Positions 1-8,027 of a DNA stretch of 33,495 nt are shown here, piece by piece. Source of the DNA: Clostridiaceae bacterium (GTDB lineage Bacteria > Bacillota > Clostridia > Acetivibrionales > DUMB01); the NCBI GenBank assembly GCA_012840535.1, contig DULF01000112.1, positions 1 through 33,495 on the forward strand, written 5' to 3'. The notes beneath the pieces are model-generated. The model saw nothing but the letters and a program-made list of their open reading frames with translations, was not told where the DNA came from and did no database searches. Both the position numbers and the translations under genes were made by a program. The stretch's first letter is position 1, and the number at the start of each line of letters is the position of its first letter.

Positions 1-1179
1 GTTGCCGAGCACTTCATAGGGAGGATAACTCCTGTAATTATAGGAATACTTGTAGGCTTCCCTCCTGATTTTTGAACCCTTCAGCATCTTTAAAAAGCCA
101 AGCTGCAAATTATGCGGCTTCAACGAATAAACCGCGTCAAAAGAGGTTTTAAAAGAGCAAAAATCTTCATATGGAAGCCCGGCTATAAGGTCAAGATGCA
201 AATGGATGTTTCCATGTTGCCTCAATTTTCGGACATTATCAAAAACCCTATCAAGATTGCTTTTCCTGTTTACAGCTGCAAGAGTCTGCATATTTGTTGA
301 CTGTATCCCGATTTCAAACTGTATCCTTCCGGAAGGCGCTTGTGAGAGCATTTCTATCATTTCGTCGTCGAACAAATCGGCTGCAGCCTCAAAATGAAAA
401 GCTGTGTTCTCGCCATGTTCAATTACGAACTTAAATATCTCCTTTGCCCGTGCTTTATTGCAATTAAAAGTCCTGTCCACAAACTTGACTAATTTAACGC
501 CGGCTTTTATAAGCTTGAAAAGCTCGCTCTTAACCCTGTCAAGAGAGAAGTGCCTGACTCCGTCAATTGTCGAAGAGAGGCAGTAAGAACATGAAAAAGG
601 GCATCCCCTCGACGACTCAAAATATACCACCTTGTCCGATGTTGAAGCAAGCATCTCCCCGGTATACGGAGACGGTATCTGGTCTAAATCCTTTATCAAT
701 TCGCATGGATTGTTTGAAAATATATTCCCGTCAAATCTGTAAACCAGGCTGCCAATGGAAGACAGAAGGGATTTTTCCGGTTCATCCTTCAAATCTTTCA
801 GGGCGGTTAATAAAGATTTAAAAGCAGCTTCGCCTTCACCCGTGATAATATAGTCTATAAACTGGTTTTCTTCCATTATTTTCTCTGCATCAAAGGATAC
901 CTCGGGTCCCCCGAGCACAATCTTAACTGACGGCAAAACCTTTTTCAGATTCTCAGAAAGGCGCAGCGCCTTGCCGATATTCCATATGTAGCATGAAAAA
1001 GCCGCTACATCAGGCTTTAAACTATAGATTTCGCCAAGAACGTTTTCAATGTCGTCATTAATCGTATATTCCAGAACAATTATTTCTCCGCACCCATCAC
1101 CGCAAGCTGCTTTCAGGTACCAGGGCGCAAGAGATGAATGTATATATTTTGAATTTAATGCGACCAGTACAGTTCTCAT
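1..1179 (-). CDS. B12-binding-domain radical SAM protein (DUF4080-like), C-terminus cut by window edge
   Basis: The reverse strand is open from the ATG at 1179 to base 1, giving 393 visible residues and no stop, so the C-terminus lies outside the window. The N-terminal part (about residues 1-160) has the fold pattern of a cobalamin-binding-like domain, including VLGGPEVSF near residue 88 and a TGEGE motif near 113. The radical SAM cluster motif is visible as C193-x3-C197-x2-C200 in RGCPFSCSYC, which would bind a [4Fe-4S] cluster and SAM. The opening MRTVLVALNSKYIHSSL is characteristic of the DUF4080-type subgroup. Substrate is unknown; no neighbour suggests one. The start is preceded by AAGGG at suitable spacing and by a good promoter at 1209-1237. 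Confidence 0.85.
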   Translation of the reverse strand, partial: MRTVLVALNSKYIHSSLAPWYLKAACGDGCGEIIVLEYTINDDIENVLGEIYSLKPDVAAFSCYIWNIGKALRLSENLKKVLPSVKIVLGGPEVSFDAEKIMEENQFIDYIITGEGEAAFKSLLTALKDLKDEPEKSLLSSIGSLVYRFDGNIFSNNPCELIKDLDQIPSPYTGEMLASTSDKVVYFESSRGCPFSCSYCLSSTIDGVRHFSLDRVKSELFKLIKAGVKLVKFVDRTFNCNKARAKEIFKFVIEHGENTAFHFEAAADLFDDEMIEMLSQAPSGRIQFEIGIQSTNMQTLAAVNRKSNLDRVFDNVRKLRQHGNIHLHLDLIAGLPYEDFCSFKTSFDAVYSLKPHNLQLGFLKMLKGSKIRREAYKYSYNYRSYPPYEVLGN

Positions 1180-1208
1180 ATGTTTCCCTTTTATTGTGTT
1201 TTTATGCT

Positions 1209-1237
1209 ATTATACAGTATCCGTACAATGGCCGCAA
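1209..1237 (-). promoter_or_regulatory. SigA-type promoter for the radical SAM gene
   Basis: On the minus strand TTGCGG (1232-1237) and a perfect TATAAT (1209-1214) are separated by 17 bp, about 30 bp upstream of the ATG at 1179. It separates this gene from the carboxypeptidase gene that ends at 1244 on the same strand; no clear terminator hairpin is visible between them. Confidence 0.55.
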
Positions 1238-1243
1238 GGCTGA

Positions 1244-2443
1244 TTAGAATATCCCCTCATGAATAAGCCTTATCCACTTTTCAAATATCATTCCAAGGTA
1301 ATCCCTGAATACTTTGCGCCTTATGCTGGCATCTGTTTTCAGACCTGTATATCCTATTAATTCTCCATCCAGATAGCAGTATATATTTCCTACTTCGACA
1401 TTTGCATAAATCGGCGCATCAAGTTTTTCCGGAAGCTCAAGATACATTTGAACCTTATCTTTCTCATCTTCTTTTAAAGGAAAGACAATCTCATCAATGG
1501 TCAGGACATCAACATAGCTTTCCACACCTTTAATTACTTTAAGCGTTTTGATTTTCTCGCCTTTCTCTATAAGCACATGCGGTTTAAAGTTTTCAAAAGC
1601 ATAATCAAGTATTGCCATGCTGCTTTGCGCCCTTATATATCTTGTTGGACATCCAAGCACAACGGATATTATCTGCCAGCCGTCCCTTGTTGCAGATGTT
1701 ACAAGGCATCTGCCTGCTTTACCCGTATACCCTGTCTTGACGCCGTCGGCACCCGGATAAATACTTAGCATTTCATTGGTATTGCTAAGGTTTGTATAAC
1801 CTATATTTGCATGTTTTGTCTTCACAATCTCTGCAAAAACCGGGTTTTTAAGCGCATAACCTGTAATAACGGCAAGGTCATAAGCTGTGGAATAATGGCC
1901 GTCAACATCAAGACCGTGAGGAGATTTAAAACTTGTATCCATAACGCCTATTTCAATGGCTTTTTCATTCATCATCCTTACAAAATTTTCTACCGTTCCC
2001 CCTATATGTTCCGCAATGGCTATTGCGGCGTCATTGCCTGAATTCAGCATCAGACCGTAAAGAAGTTCACGAAGCCTTATCTCCTGCCCGGTTTTAAGGT
2101 TGATGGTGGACCCCCCTATTGCAGCGGCTCTTTTGCTTACAACAATAATATCATCAAGATTTCCATTCTCAAGAGCAACGATTGCCGTCATTATTTTCGT
2201 GGTGCTGGCCATTGGCCTTCTTGAATAAGCATTCTTTTCAAAAAGCACCCTGCCGCTTTTTGTATCCATTACGATTGCTGAACCAGCCCCAATCTTCGGG
2301 ATACTTGCGTCTTCAGTGCTATTTGCAGAAAATACAGCAATAAACGGTTCATCCTCAAGGATTTCATCTGCAGAGACACGGAATATAAAAACGGTTTCAA
2401 GGAAAACTAACAAACAAACCAATAAAACTATATATCTTTTCAT
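1244..2443 (-). CDS. D-alanyl-D-alanine carboxypeptidase, DacF type (penicillin-binding protein)
   Basis: This 399-residue protein belongs to the S11 serine peptidases that remove the terminal D-Ala from peptidoglycan stem peptides. It has an N-terminal signal peptide (hydrophobic residues 4-21, cleavage near VSA-D), then the three catalytic motifs: STTK at 80-83 (Ser80 nucleophile, Lys83), SGN at 135-137 and KTG at 236-238. The C-terminal region after about 295 matches the beta-rich PBP5-C domain, and the last 30 residues form an amphipathic stretch likely to anchor it to the membrane face. The ATG is preceded by AGGTG. In Bacilli and Clostridia dacF-type genes often act in sporulation, which is only a family inference here. 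A second paralogue lies at 13170. Confidence 0.93.
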   Translation of the reverse strand: MKRYIVLLVCLLVFLETVFIFRVSADEILEDEPFIAVFSANSTEDASIPKIGAGSAIVMDTKSGRVLFEKNAYSRRPMASTTKIMTAIVALENGNLDDIIVVSKRAAAIGGSTINLKTGQEIRLRELLYGLMLNSGNDAAIAIAEHIGGTVENFVRMMNEKAIEIGVMDTSFKSPHGLDVDGHYSTAYDLAVITGYALKNPVFAEIVKTKHANIGYTNLSNTNEMLSIYPGADGVKTGYTGKAGRCLVTSATRDGWQIISVVLGCPTRYIRAQSSMAILDYAFENFKPHVLIEKGEKIKTLKVIKGVESYVDVLTIDEIVFPLKEDEKDKVQMYLELPEKLDAPIYANVEVGNIYCYLDGELIGYTGLKTDASIRRKVFRDYLGMIFEKWIRLIHEGIF

Positions 2444-2602
2444 TTACTCACACCTGCAGCTGTCCTTTTTTACTGTTATTTATATGAACTCCGGACTGTC
2501 TTTATCACAATGTATTCAAGTATGGCAAATTTTTAAACCTCATGATAATATAAAGAAAAACGCTCAAAAATACGATATATCAATAAGAGGGGGTGAGTGT
2601 GA

Positions 2603-4192
2603 ATGGAAAGAAAAATTATTTTTGAAAACGAATTTTTGCTTGTTTACAGCATAGATAAAGACGTATATATAGACACACTCAAAAAGGGCTTTCCTGTTGA
2701 TGAGCTCAATAATATACTTTCATCATACCCCTATATAAAAATTACCAGCTTTATTTCCCTTAGAAATGCCATAGCTCAAGCTCCTAAAAAATCGGAGAAG
2801 TTTGGTGAACTAAAAGAAAAATTTCTAATAGAAATATCAAAGGATGGCTTAGTTGCTACGATAGAATTTAATCTACCTTCAGAAGAGCTTGACATGAAAA
2901 ACAGGAAAAAACTCATCAGGGAGGTAGAAAATGCTCTTTCAGAGAAAGGAATTGTTTGGGGAGTAAATACCGATTTCCTGAACGGTGAAATACAAAACGG
3001 AAAAAAGTATGTCATAGCCCAGGGTATCCCTCCTCTAAATGGCAGGGATTCGATTATAAGGTTGTATGAGATCAAAGAGCCAAAACCCTCAGTCAGTGAA
3101 CTGGGTAAAGTGAATTTTTATGATATGCAGCTCATAAACAGAGTGAAAGTAGGTGATTGGCTTGGAGAGCGTATTGAGGCTACTGAGGGAGTACCCGGTA
3201 AAACTGTAACCGGAGAGGAAATAAAACCCATAAAAGGCAGAAACTTTCCTTTAAATTATGATAAAAATTCAATCCAGGAAATATTCGACAATTACAAGAC
3301 AACTTTGTATTCCAAAATAAACGGAGCGGTCAATATTGTCAACGGCAGATTAAGTGTATCCAATCATCTTGAAATTGACGGCGATGTTAATCCTTCTACT
3401 GGAAATATCAAGTTTGACGGGTATGTTACTATTAAGGGCACAATAGCAGACGGTTTTTCCGTCGAGGCAACCAGGGATATTGAAATACTTGGTGAGCTTG
3501 GTCTCGGCAACATAAAGGGCATTACAAGCAAAGAAGGGAGTATTTTCATAAAAGGTGGAGTGTCATCCAAGCGAATGGTAGAGATAAATGCCGCAAAAAA
3601 CGTCTTCACCAAGTATTTGGATAATGCCGTTATTACATGCGGAGGAAAGGTTCATATAGGCTATTACTGCATCAACAGCAATATCTATGCAAACGAAGTG
3701 ATTGTTGATTCTTCGAACGGACAGATAATCGGTGGCAATATTAAAGCAAAAATAAAGGTAACCGTACCGATTCTGGGTTCAGAAATTGAGAGGCGGACAC
3801 AAGTGGAAGTCACAGGTTTTAACAGATCTGAACTTAACACTCAATTTGAAAATCTCCAACAGAGAATTGAAGAATTAAGAAAAGAACAGCAAAATTTACA
3901 GAGAACCATAGAGCGTCTTAACGAACTAAATCCTCTGACTCCCTCTCAGTATGAAGAATACAGAAGAGTTCTGGAAAAAATTTTTAATCTTAGAGAGACA
4001 ATAAAAGCATTGGAAGAAGAAAGAAAAAACATCGCAGGCTATTTAAAAACACGTGGCGAGGGGGAAATATCCATTACAAAAAGAGTCTATCCGAATTGTG
4101 TTTTAATTTTAAAAAGAAATATAATTGAAATCAAGACCCCTCAACTGGCTACAACGTATTATGTATATCATGGAGACATAAAACAAGTGTAA
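2603..4192 (+). CDS. FapA/DUF342 family protein
   Basis: A 529-residue soluble protein of the FapA (DUF342, 'flagellar assembly protein A') family. Residues 70-165 form the N-terminal domain. Residues 170-400 contain the repetitive Gly/Asn-rich beta-helix-like body seen in polymer-forming proteins (for example INGAVNIVNGRLSVSNHLEI near 239). Residues 410-480 are a strong predicted coiled coil rich in E, Q, L and R. The start is set by GGGGGTGAG 7-10 nt upstream of the ATG at 2603. It is transcribed divergently from the carboxypeptidase and has no flagellar genes nearby, so a flagellar role is not supported by context. In Firmicutes such proteins are more often linked to envelope or curvature roles. 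The gene ends 39 bp before a strong terminator. Confidence 0.85.
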   Translation: MERKIIFENEFLLVYSIDKDVYIDTLKKGFPVDELNNILSSYPYIKITSFISLRNAIAQAPKKSEKFGELKEKFLIEISKDGLVATIEFNLPSEELDMKNRKKLIREVENALSEKGIVWGVNTDFLNGEIQNGKKYVIAQGIPPLNGRDSIIRLYEIKEPKPSVSELGKVNFYDMQLINRVKVGDWLGERIEATEGVPGKTVTGEEIKPIKGRNFPLNYDKNSIQEIFDNYKTTLYSKINGAVNIVNGRLSVSNHLEIDGDVNPSTGNIKFDGYVTIKGTIADGFSVEATRDIEILGELGLGNIKGITSKEGSIFIKGGVSSKRMVEINAAKNVFTKYLDNAVITCGGKVHIGYYCINSNIYANEVIVDSSNGQIIGGNIKAKIKVTVPILGSEIERRTQVEVTGFNRSELNTQFENLQQRIEELRKEQQNLQRTIERLNELNPLTPSQYEEYRRVLEKIFNLRETIKALEEERKNIAGYLKTRGEGEISITKRVYPNCVLILKRNIIEIKTPQLATTYYVYHGDIKQV

Positions 4193-4231
4193 AAAAACCG
4201 GTTTAAACATAAATTTTACATGCGCTGAAAG

Positions 4232-4269
4232 AACAAAACAGCAGGAGTGCTGGCTCCTGCTGTTTTGTT
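4232..4269. terminator. Bidirectional rho-independent terminator
   Basis: A perfect 16-bp stem (4232-4247 with 4254-4269) closes a 6-nt loop. The A-rich and T-rich stem ends allow it to stop the FapA-family transcript on the plus strand and the convergent small ORF on the minus strand. Its right arm touches the stop codon of that small ORF. Confidence 0.8.
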
Positions 4270-4424
4270 TATTTACAGTTCCTGTCAATACTGCGTTTTT
4301 TCTTAGCGCCGTTTTGCTCATTACTGCATTTCTTGCCGCTTAATTCCTGTGCGCACGGCGAAATCTCATTGCCTGCTTCAATATTCGGTTTTGAGGCAGG
4401 TTTATTACAGCCCTTGTTTTTCAT
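4269..4424 (-). CDS. Small hydrophilic four-cysteine protein (51 aa), unknown function
   Basis: An ATG at 4424 preceded by GGAGGT (7 nt spacing) opens a 51-codon frame ending in TAA at 4269-4271. The product is charged and polar, starts MKNKGCNKPAS and has cysteines at 6, 24, 33 and 50; the C-terminal third is Lys/Arg-rich (KKKRS). There is no signal peptide or membrane segment. I do not recognise the family. The near-perfect ribosome binding site, the terminator placed directly at its stop and its isolation between two other transcription units argue that it is a real gene. The spaced cysteines could bind metal, but no recognised zinc motif is present. Confidence 0.6.
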   Translation of the reverse strand: MKNKGCNKPASKPNIEAGNEISPCAQELSGKKCSNEQNGAKKKRSIDRNCK

Positions 4425-4587
4425 ATGCTACCTCCAAATATAGATGAATGTTAATATTATTTGCATTTTAACAGGCAATATTCATTTTTATTTCAACAGC
4501 TTCATGCTTATGGGGCAAAAATGAATAATAATATTCCAAAACGATAAAATATTAATGTCCCATTATGAAAACCGGAAGGATGATACA

Positions 4588-5283
4588 GTGTTAGTTGTAT
4601 TTGCCAGAACCCTTATCCTGTATGCTGTAGTAGTAATAGTAATGAGGATAATGGGAAAAAGACAAATAGGCCAGCTTCAGCCTTTTGAACTGGTAGTTGC
4701 AATAATGATTTCCGAATTGGCCTCAGTACCTATGCAAAACACAGGCATACCGCTGGTAAACGGTATAATACCCATTTTAACGTTGCTTGTCGCCCAGATA
4801 ACCACGTCATTTATATCGTTGAAAAGCACTAAAGCGCGGGGAATAATTTGCGGCAGGCCAAGCATACTTATTGAAAACGGTAAGATAAATGAAGAAGAGT
4901 TCCGTAAGGAAATGTATACTATTAATGACCTGCTTGAACAGCTAAGGATAAAAAATGTCCAGAATATAGCTGATGTTGAATTTGCTGTTCTTGAAACCAA
5001 CGGCCAGTTAAGCGTAATACCAAAATCGCAGAAAAGACCCATTAACCCTGAAGATTTGAACATCCCCACCAAATATGAGGGTTTGCCGCTGGCCCTTATT
5101 ATTGACGGCAAAATAATTTATGAAAATCTAAATAAAGCCAAGCTTGATGTAAACTGGCTTCAAACAGAGTTAAGCAAGTTTGGCATAAGCAATTTTAAGG
5201 ATGTTCTTTTTGCAAGTCTGGACTCCAACGGAAACCTTTTCTACCAGGAAAAGCAAAAATTGAGAGGAGAAACGAAAAGGTGA
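4588..5283 (+). CDS. DUF421 (YetF-type) membrane protein
   Basis: A 231-residue integral membrane protein of the DUF421/YetF family. The N-terminal half carries three hydrophobic segments (about residues 2-21, 34-53 and 57-76) with the family signature MRIMGKRQIGQLQPFELVV; the C-terminal half is the cytoplasmic YetF domain (GRPSILIENGKI and LIIDGKI repeats). I chose the GTG at 4588 because GGAAGGA lies 7-8 nt upstream and the family usually begins just before the first membrane segment; an in-frame ATG at 4555 adds 11 residues but has no ribosome binding site. It overlaps the next gene by 4 nt, so the pair is translationally coupled. Function is poorly defined; some relatives affect spore or envelope properties. 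Confidence 0.88.
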   Translation: MLVVFARTLILYAVVVIVMRIMGKRQIGQLQPFELVVAIMISELASVPMQNTGIPLVNGIIPILTLLVAQITTSFISLKSTKARGIICGRPSILIENGKINEEEFRKEMYTINDLLEQLRIKNVQNIADVEFAVLETNGQLSVIPKSQKRPINPEDLNIPTKYEGLPLALIIDGKIIYENLNKAKLDVNWLQTELSKFGISNFKDVLFASLDSNGNLFYQEKQKLRGETKR

Positions 5284-5672
5284 GATTCTCTGTAAAGATA
5301 ATCGCAATAATATTGTTTTTATTGGCTGTCATAATATCTTCAGGCATATTTATGACAAATGCCCTGTCTAAAAGCTCGAAAGAACTGGGAAAAAAAATAA
5401 CTGAAATAGAAAAATACATACAGTCGGAAGATTGGAATAAGGCAATGGAAACTCTTAATTCCCTTAAGAAAGATTGGGAAAAGACCAAATCAACCTGGTC
5501 AATGCTTATTGACCATATAGAAGTTGACAATATTGAAACTTCTTTAACCAGGGTGTCAAAATACGTTGAACTAAGACATGCTGCATATGCAATGACTGAA
5601 ATATCTGTATTAAAACAGTACATTGACCACATTCCTGAAAAAGAAAGCTTCACATTGGAAAATATATTTTAG
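5280..5672 (+). CDS. DUF4363 family protein
   Basis: A 130-residue protein with one N-terminal membrane segment (about residues 5-24) followed by an alpha-helical, charged extracytoplasmic domain. The GTG start overlaps the stop of the DUF421 gene (GTGA), and AGGAG lies just upstream. DUF4363 genes commonly follow DUF421 genes in Clostridia, so the two products probably act together at the membrane. The biochemical role is unknown. The gene converges with the methyltransferase gene, leaving 32 bp between stops and no clear hairpin. Confidence 0.8.
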   Translation: MRFSVKIIAIILFLLAVIISSGIFMTNALSKSSKELGKKITEIEKYIQSEDWNKAMETLNSLKKDWEKTKSTWSMLIDHIEVDNIETSLTRVSKYVELRHAAYAMTEISVLKQYIDHIPEKESFTLENIF

Positions 5673-5704
5673 CTGTTCCCCATTTTTCTTTTTGATTTAT
5701 AGTA

Positions 5705-6511
5705 TTAAAACTTTTTATTCCACCTTTGTCTTAAAACCTCATACATAAGAAGCCCTGCAGCCACAGATGCATTAAGCGATTCCGTCCTTCCGGCCATCGG
5801 TATGAGCACAAGGTCATCTGCAAGCACAGTAACTTCATCACTTATACCACTGGCTTCATTACCGATGACAAGGGCAATTTTACCTTTCATATCAAGTTCA
5901 AAATAATTTTTGTCTCCTTTGAGATGTGCGGCAACCACTCTTATATCCCGGGACTTTAAGGTTCTTATGGTGTCAGCCAGGTTTTCACTGAAATGAAATG
6001 GCACACGGAAAACGGACCCCATGGTTGCACGTATAACCTTGGGATTATATATATCTACACAACCCCTTGATATTATTATTCCGTCAAATCCCGCAGCATC
6101 CGCAGTTCTTATTATTGTTCCCATGTTTCCGGGATCCTGGATTGCATCAAGTATAATCAAGGAGCTGTTTTCATGGATGATTTCATTAATTCCGGAATGC
6201 TTTGCCCTTACCACAGCCATAATTCCCTGGGGAGTTTCAGTATCGCTTATTTCTTTAAAAAGTTTTTCGGGAAGAATAAAACATTTGTATCCTCTTGATT
6301 CGATTGCTCTCATTAAAGGCGCAGAATTTTCCTTCGAAACAAATTCCTCAGATACTAAAACTCTTACAATTTCAGCATTTTCCTTTAATGCTTCTTCCGT
6401 TATTTTTATGCCTTCAACGAAAAAAAGATTTTTATCCTCCCTGCATTTTCTCTTTTTTAACGATTTAACCTCTTTTATTAAAGGATTTTTACTGCTTGAG
6501 ATATAATTCAT
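5705..6511 (-). CDS. TrmH/SpoU-family RNA 2'-O-ribose methyltransferase
   Basis: A 268-residue SPOUT-class enzyme expected to methylate a ribose 2'-OH in rRNA or tRNA using SAM. The N-terminal substrate-binding domain covers residues 1-105. The three SpoU motifs follow: DPGNMGTIIRTADAAG (about 125-140), ALVIGNEASGI (about 212-222) and IPMAGRTESLNASVAAG (about 234-250), the last two forming the trefoil knot. The ATG at 6511 is preceded by GGTGAGG; the frame stays open 15 codons upstream but without a ribosome binding site. It sits directly after rplT, with the operon terminator at 6535-6552 just upstream of its start, a common arrangement in Clostridia. The exact target nucleotide cannot be read from sequence. 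Confidence 0.9.
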   Translation of the reverse strand: MNYISSSKNPLIKEVKSLKKRKCREDKNLFFVEGIKITEEALKENAEIVRVLVSEEFVSKENSAPLMRAIESRGYKCFILPEKLFKEISDTETPQGIMAVVRAKHSGINEIIHENSSLIILDAIQDPGNMGTIIRTADAAGFDGIIISRGCVDIYNPKVIRATMGSVFRVPFHFSENLADTIRTLKSRDIRVVAAHLKGDKNYFELDMKGKIALVIGNEASGISDEVTVLADDLVLIPMAGRTESLNASVAAGLLMYEVLRQRWNKKF

Positions 6512-6534
6512 CTGTTTCCTCACCCAAAAATTAA

Positions 6535-6552
6535 GGGGCTCAACAAAGCCCC
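6535..6552 (-). terminator. Terminator after rplT
   Basis: On the minus strand AGCCCC-type arms (6535-6540 with 6547-6552) form a GC-rich 6-bp stem with a 6-nt loop followed by TTAATTTTT. It would end the infC-rpmI-rplT transcript about 30 bp after rplT. Read-through would express the methyltransferase gene, whose ribosome binding site starts about 10 bp further on. Confidence 0.65.
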
Positions 6553-6584
6553 CCAAAATCGCTGTAAATAATTACATGCATTTT

Positions 6585-6938
6585 CTATTTTGCAGCTTTA
6601 ACCATATTTACAAGTTGAGCAAAACCTTCCGCATCGTTAACCGCCATTTCAGCCAACATTTTGCGATTTAAATTTATTCCGGCCTTTTTCAAGCCGTTCA
6701 TAAACTTGCTGTATGAAAGGCCGTTAATCCTTGCCGCGGCATTTATCCTTGTAATCCATAATCTTCTGAAATCCCTTTTCTTAGCCCTTCTGTCTCTATA
6801 TGCATAAACCAGGGACTTCATAACAGCCTGGTTCGCAACTCTGAAAAGCTTGCTCTTCCCTCCGAAATAACCTTTTGCAAGCTTAAGTATTTTCTTGCGT
6901 CTTGCACGTGTCCTGACAGCACCTTTAACTCTTGACAT
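6585..6938 (-). CDS. rplT: 50S ribosomal protein L20
   Basis: A 117-residue protein matching L20 along its full usual length. The basic N-terminal extension ([22 protein letters not shown]) inserts into 23S rRNA early in 50S assembly, and the globular C-terminal domain follows ([20 protein letters not shown]). It is third in the infC-rpmI-rplT operon, 17 bp after rpmI. In low-GC Gram-positives L20 represses this operon by binding the infC leader, which fits the structured leader seen upstream of infC here. GGAGG lies before the ATG. Confidence 0.98.
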   Translation of the reverse strand: MSRVKGAVRTRARRKKILKLAKGYFGGKSKLFRVANQAVMKSLVYAYRDRRAKKRDFRRLWITRINAAARINGLSYSKFMNGLKKAGINLNRKMLAEMAVNDAEGFAQLVNMVKAAK

Positions 6939-6955
6939 ATCAGCCAGCCTCCTTC

Positions 6956-7156
6956 TTACCTCTTGTATGGTAAAAGCATCTTAACTGCAGCTTCATTTGC
7001 AGGCGAAACATACGCCCCAAGCCTGTGACGCTTCTTTGCTTTTCTTGATTTTGAAATGAGCCTGTGGCTCCTAAAAGCATGACTCATCTTGATTTTGCCG
7101 CTAGCAGTTACTCTAAATCTCTTCTTCGACGAACTGTGTGTTTTAATTTTAGGCAT
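6956..7156 (-). CDS. rpmI: 50S ribosomal protein L35
   Basis: A 66-residue, strongly basic protein with the L35 signature [20 protein letters not shown] at the start and the conserved [16 protein letters not shown] segment. Length and order between infC and rplT match the family. The ribosome binding site is AAGGAAGGA about 9 nt from the ATG. A gap of 88 bp separates it from infC. Confidence 0.97.
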   Translation of the reverse strand: MPKIKTHSSSKKRFRVTASGKIKMSHAFRSHRLISKSRKAKKRHRLGAYVSPANEAAVKMLLPYKR

Positions 7157-7244
7157 AGCAAATCATTCCTTCCTTATTTATAAATTATGCAACTGTATAG
7201 TCAATACTCAAAGGTAGGTAATAGCAACAACATAAACATATTGT

Positions 7245-7757
7245 TTATTGTTTGGGATTAATAACCATTACCATATTTCTTCCTTCAAGCTTTGGCTTTT
7301 TCTCAACAGTTCCCACTTCTTCCAGGGCCTGAGCAAATCTATCAAGTACTTCTTTACCTAATGAGGTATAATTTAACTGCCTTCCGCTAAACCTGATGCT
7401 GACTTTAACCTTGTCCCCTTCTTTCAGGAACCTGTACGCGTTTTTCACTTTGAAGTTAAAATCATGTTCCTCAGTTGTGGGCTTCATCCTTACTTCTTTT
7501 ACATTGATAACCTTCTGATTCTTTTTTGCTTCCTTTTCTTTTTTTGCAAGCTCAAACATGTACTTCCCGTAATCCATTATCTTGCAAACGGGCGGATTTG
7601 CATTTGGCGCAACTTTTACAAGATCGAGGTTCTTGGAATTCGCAATTTTTTGGGCTTCCTTTGCCGAAAAAATTCCAAGCATTTTCCCATCAACATCAAT
7701 CAGCCTGACCTCTTTATCCTTGATGGCCTCATTAATCATTAATTCGTTTTTGCTAAT
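7245..7757 (-). CDS. infC: Translation initiation factor IF-3 with AUU start codon
   Basis: A 170-residue IF-3. It binds the 30S subunit, prevents premature 50S joining and checks start-codon identity. The N-domain begins ELMINEAIKDKEVRLIDVDG, the linker is Lys-rich, and the C-domain ends GRNMVMVINPKQ. The likely start is the ATT at 7755-7757: it sits 6-7 nt after a perfect GGAGGTG and gives the expected family N-terminus (ISKNELMINEA). The frame extends 35 codons upstream, but that stretch is the leader, has no ribosome binding site and looks nothing like IF-3. An AUU start is a known trait of infC that allows IF-3 to repress its own translation. The first ATG in the family region is at residue 7. 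Confidence 0.96.
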   Translation of the reverse strand: MSKNELMINEAIKDKEVRLIDVDGKMLGIFSAKEAQKIANSKNLDLVKVAPNANPPVCKIMDYGKYMFELAKKEKEAKKNQKVINVKEVRMKPTTEEHDFNFKVKNAYRFLKEGDKVKVSIRFSGRQLNYTSLGKEVLDRFAQALEEVGTVEKKPKLEGRNMVMVINPKQ

Positions 7758-7972
7758 AAAAAACACCTCCGAATATTTTTTAGTAAAAAAGTACATGACA
7801 TTATTTGCCAGCCGCTTTCTTCTTTTTACAAAATAAAAAGCGGATTTGAAGAAACAATCCACTTTTTAAGCAACAACAGCCATTCAGCATCAACTGAATT
7901 TCGCCTTCCGTATTAACCCTGTCAAACCATGTTTGCAAGGTGAGAAGTGGATACTTCTTCTTTGTTTTCGCT
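7758..7972 (-). promoter_or_regulatory. infC operon leader with attenuator (L20 leader-like)
   Basis: This 5' region of about 215 nt contains a 12-bp terminator hairpin (7835-7846 with 7856-7867, one G-U pair in RNA) followed by a U run. Its 5' arm (AAGUGGAU in RNA) can instead pair with a segment near the 5' end (top-strand 7945-7953, UCCACUU in RNA), which is a classic antiterminator choice. In Bacillus subtilis and relatives the equivalent infC leader is bound by L20, which promotes termination. Position and logic match, but I have not compared the fold with the Rfam L20 leader model. Confidence 0.7.
7835..7867 (-). terminator. Attenuator terminator in infC leader
   Basis: Arms 7835-7846 and 7856-7867 form a 12-bp stem with a 9-nt loop; in the minus-strand RNA the stem ends in UUUUU and continues AUUUUG. 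It lies 78 nt before the infC ribosome binding site, inside the leader, so it is conditional rather than an operon end. Confidence 0.75.
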
Positions 7973-7977
7973 TTTTT

Positions 7978-8007
7978 ATGATAGCAAATAAGCAGAATAG
8001 TTGTCAA
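7978..8007 (-). promoter_or_regulatory. SigA promoter of infC-rpmI-rplT
   Basis: A perfect TTGACA (8002-8007) and TATCAT (7978-7983) are 18 bp apart on the minus strand, between the dfrA stop and the infC leader. The start of transcription would fall near 7971, just before the antiterminator segment. Confidence 0.75.
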
Positions 8008-8027
8008 GTATTTTCAGTATTTTTATT

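Noticed and set aside
112-821. Short plus-strand frames at the left end
   Set aside because: They lie opposite the radical SAM gene, whose minus-strand frame is open throughout and shows clear motifs.
7177-7204. Internal promoter for rpmI-rplT (TTGACT, 16 bp, TATAAA)
   Set aside because: The start point would fall within the rpmI ribosome binding site and the spacer is short; it is probably chance in an AT-rich gap.
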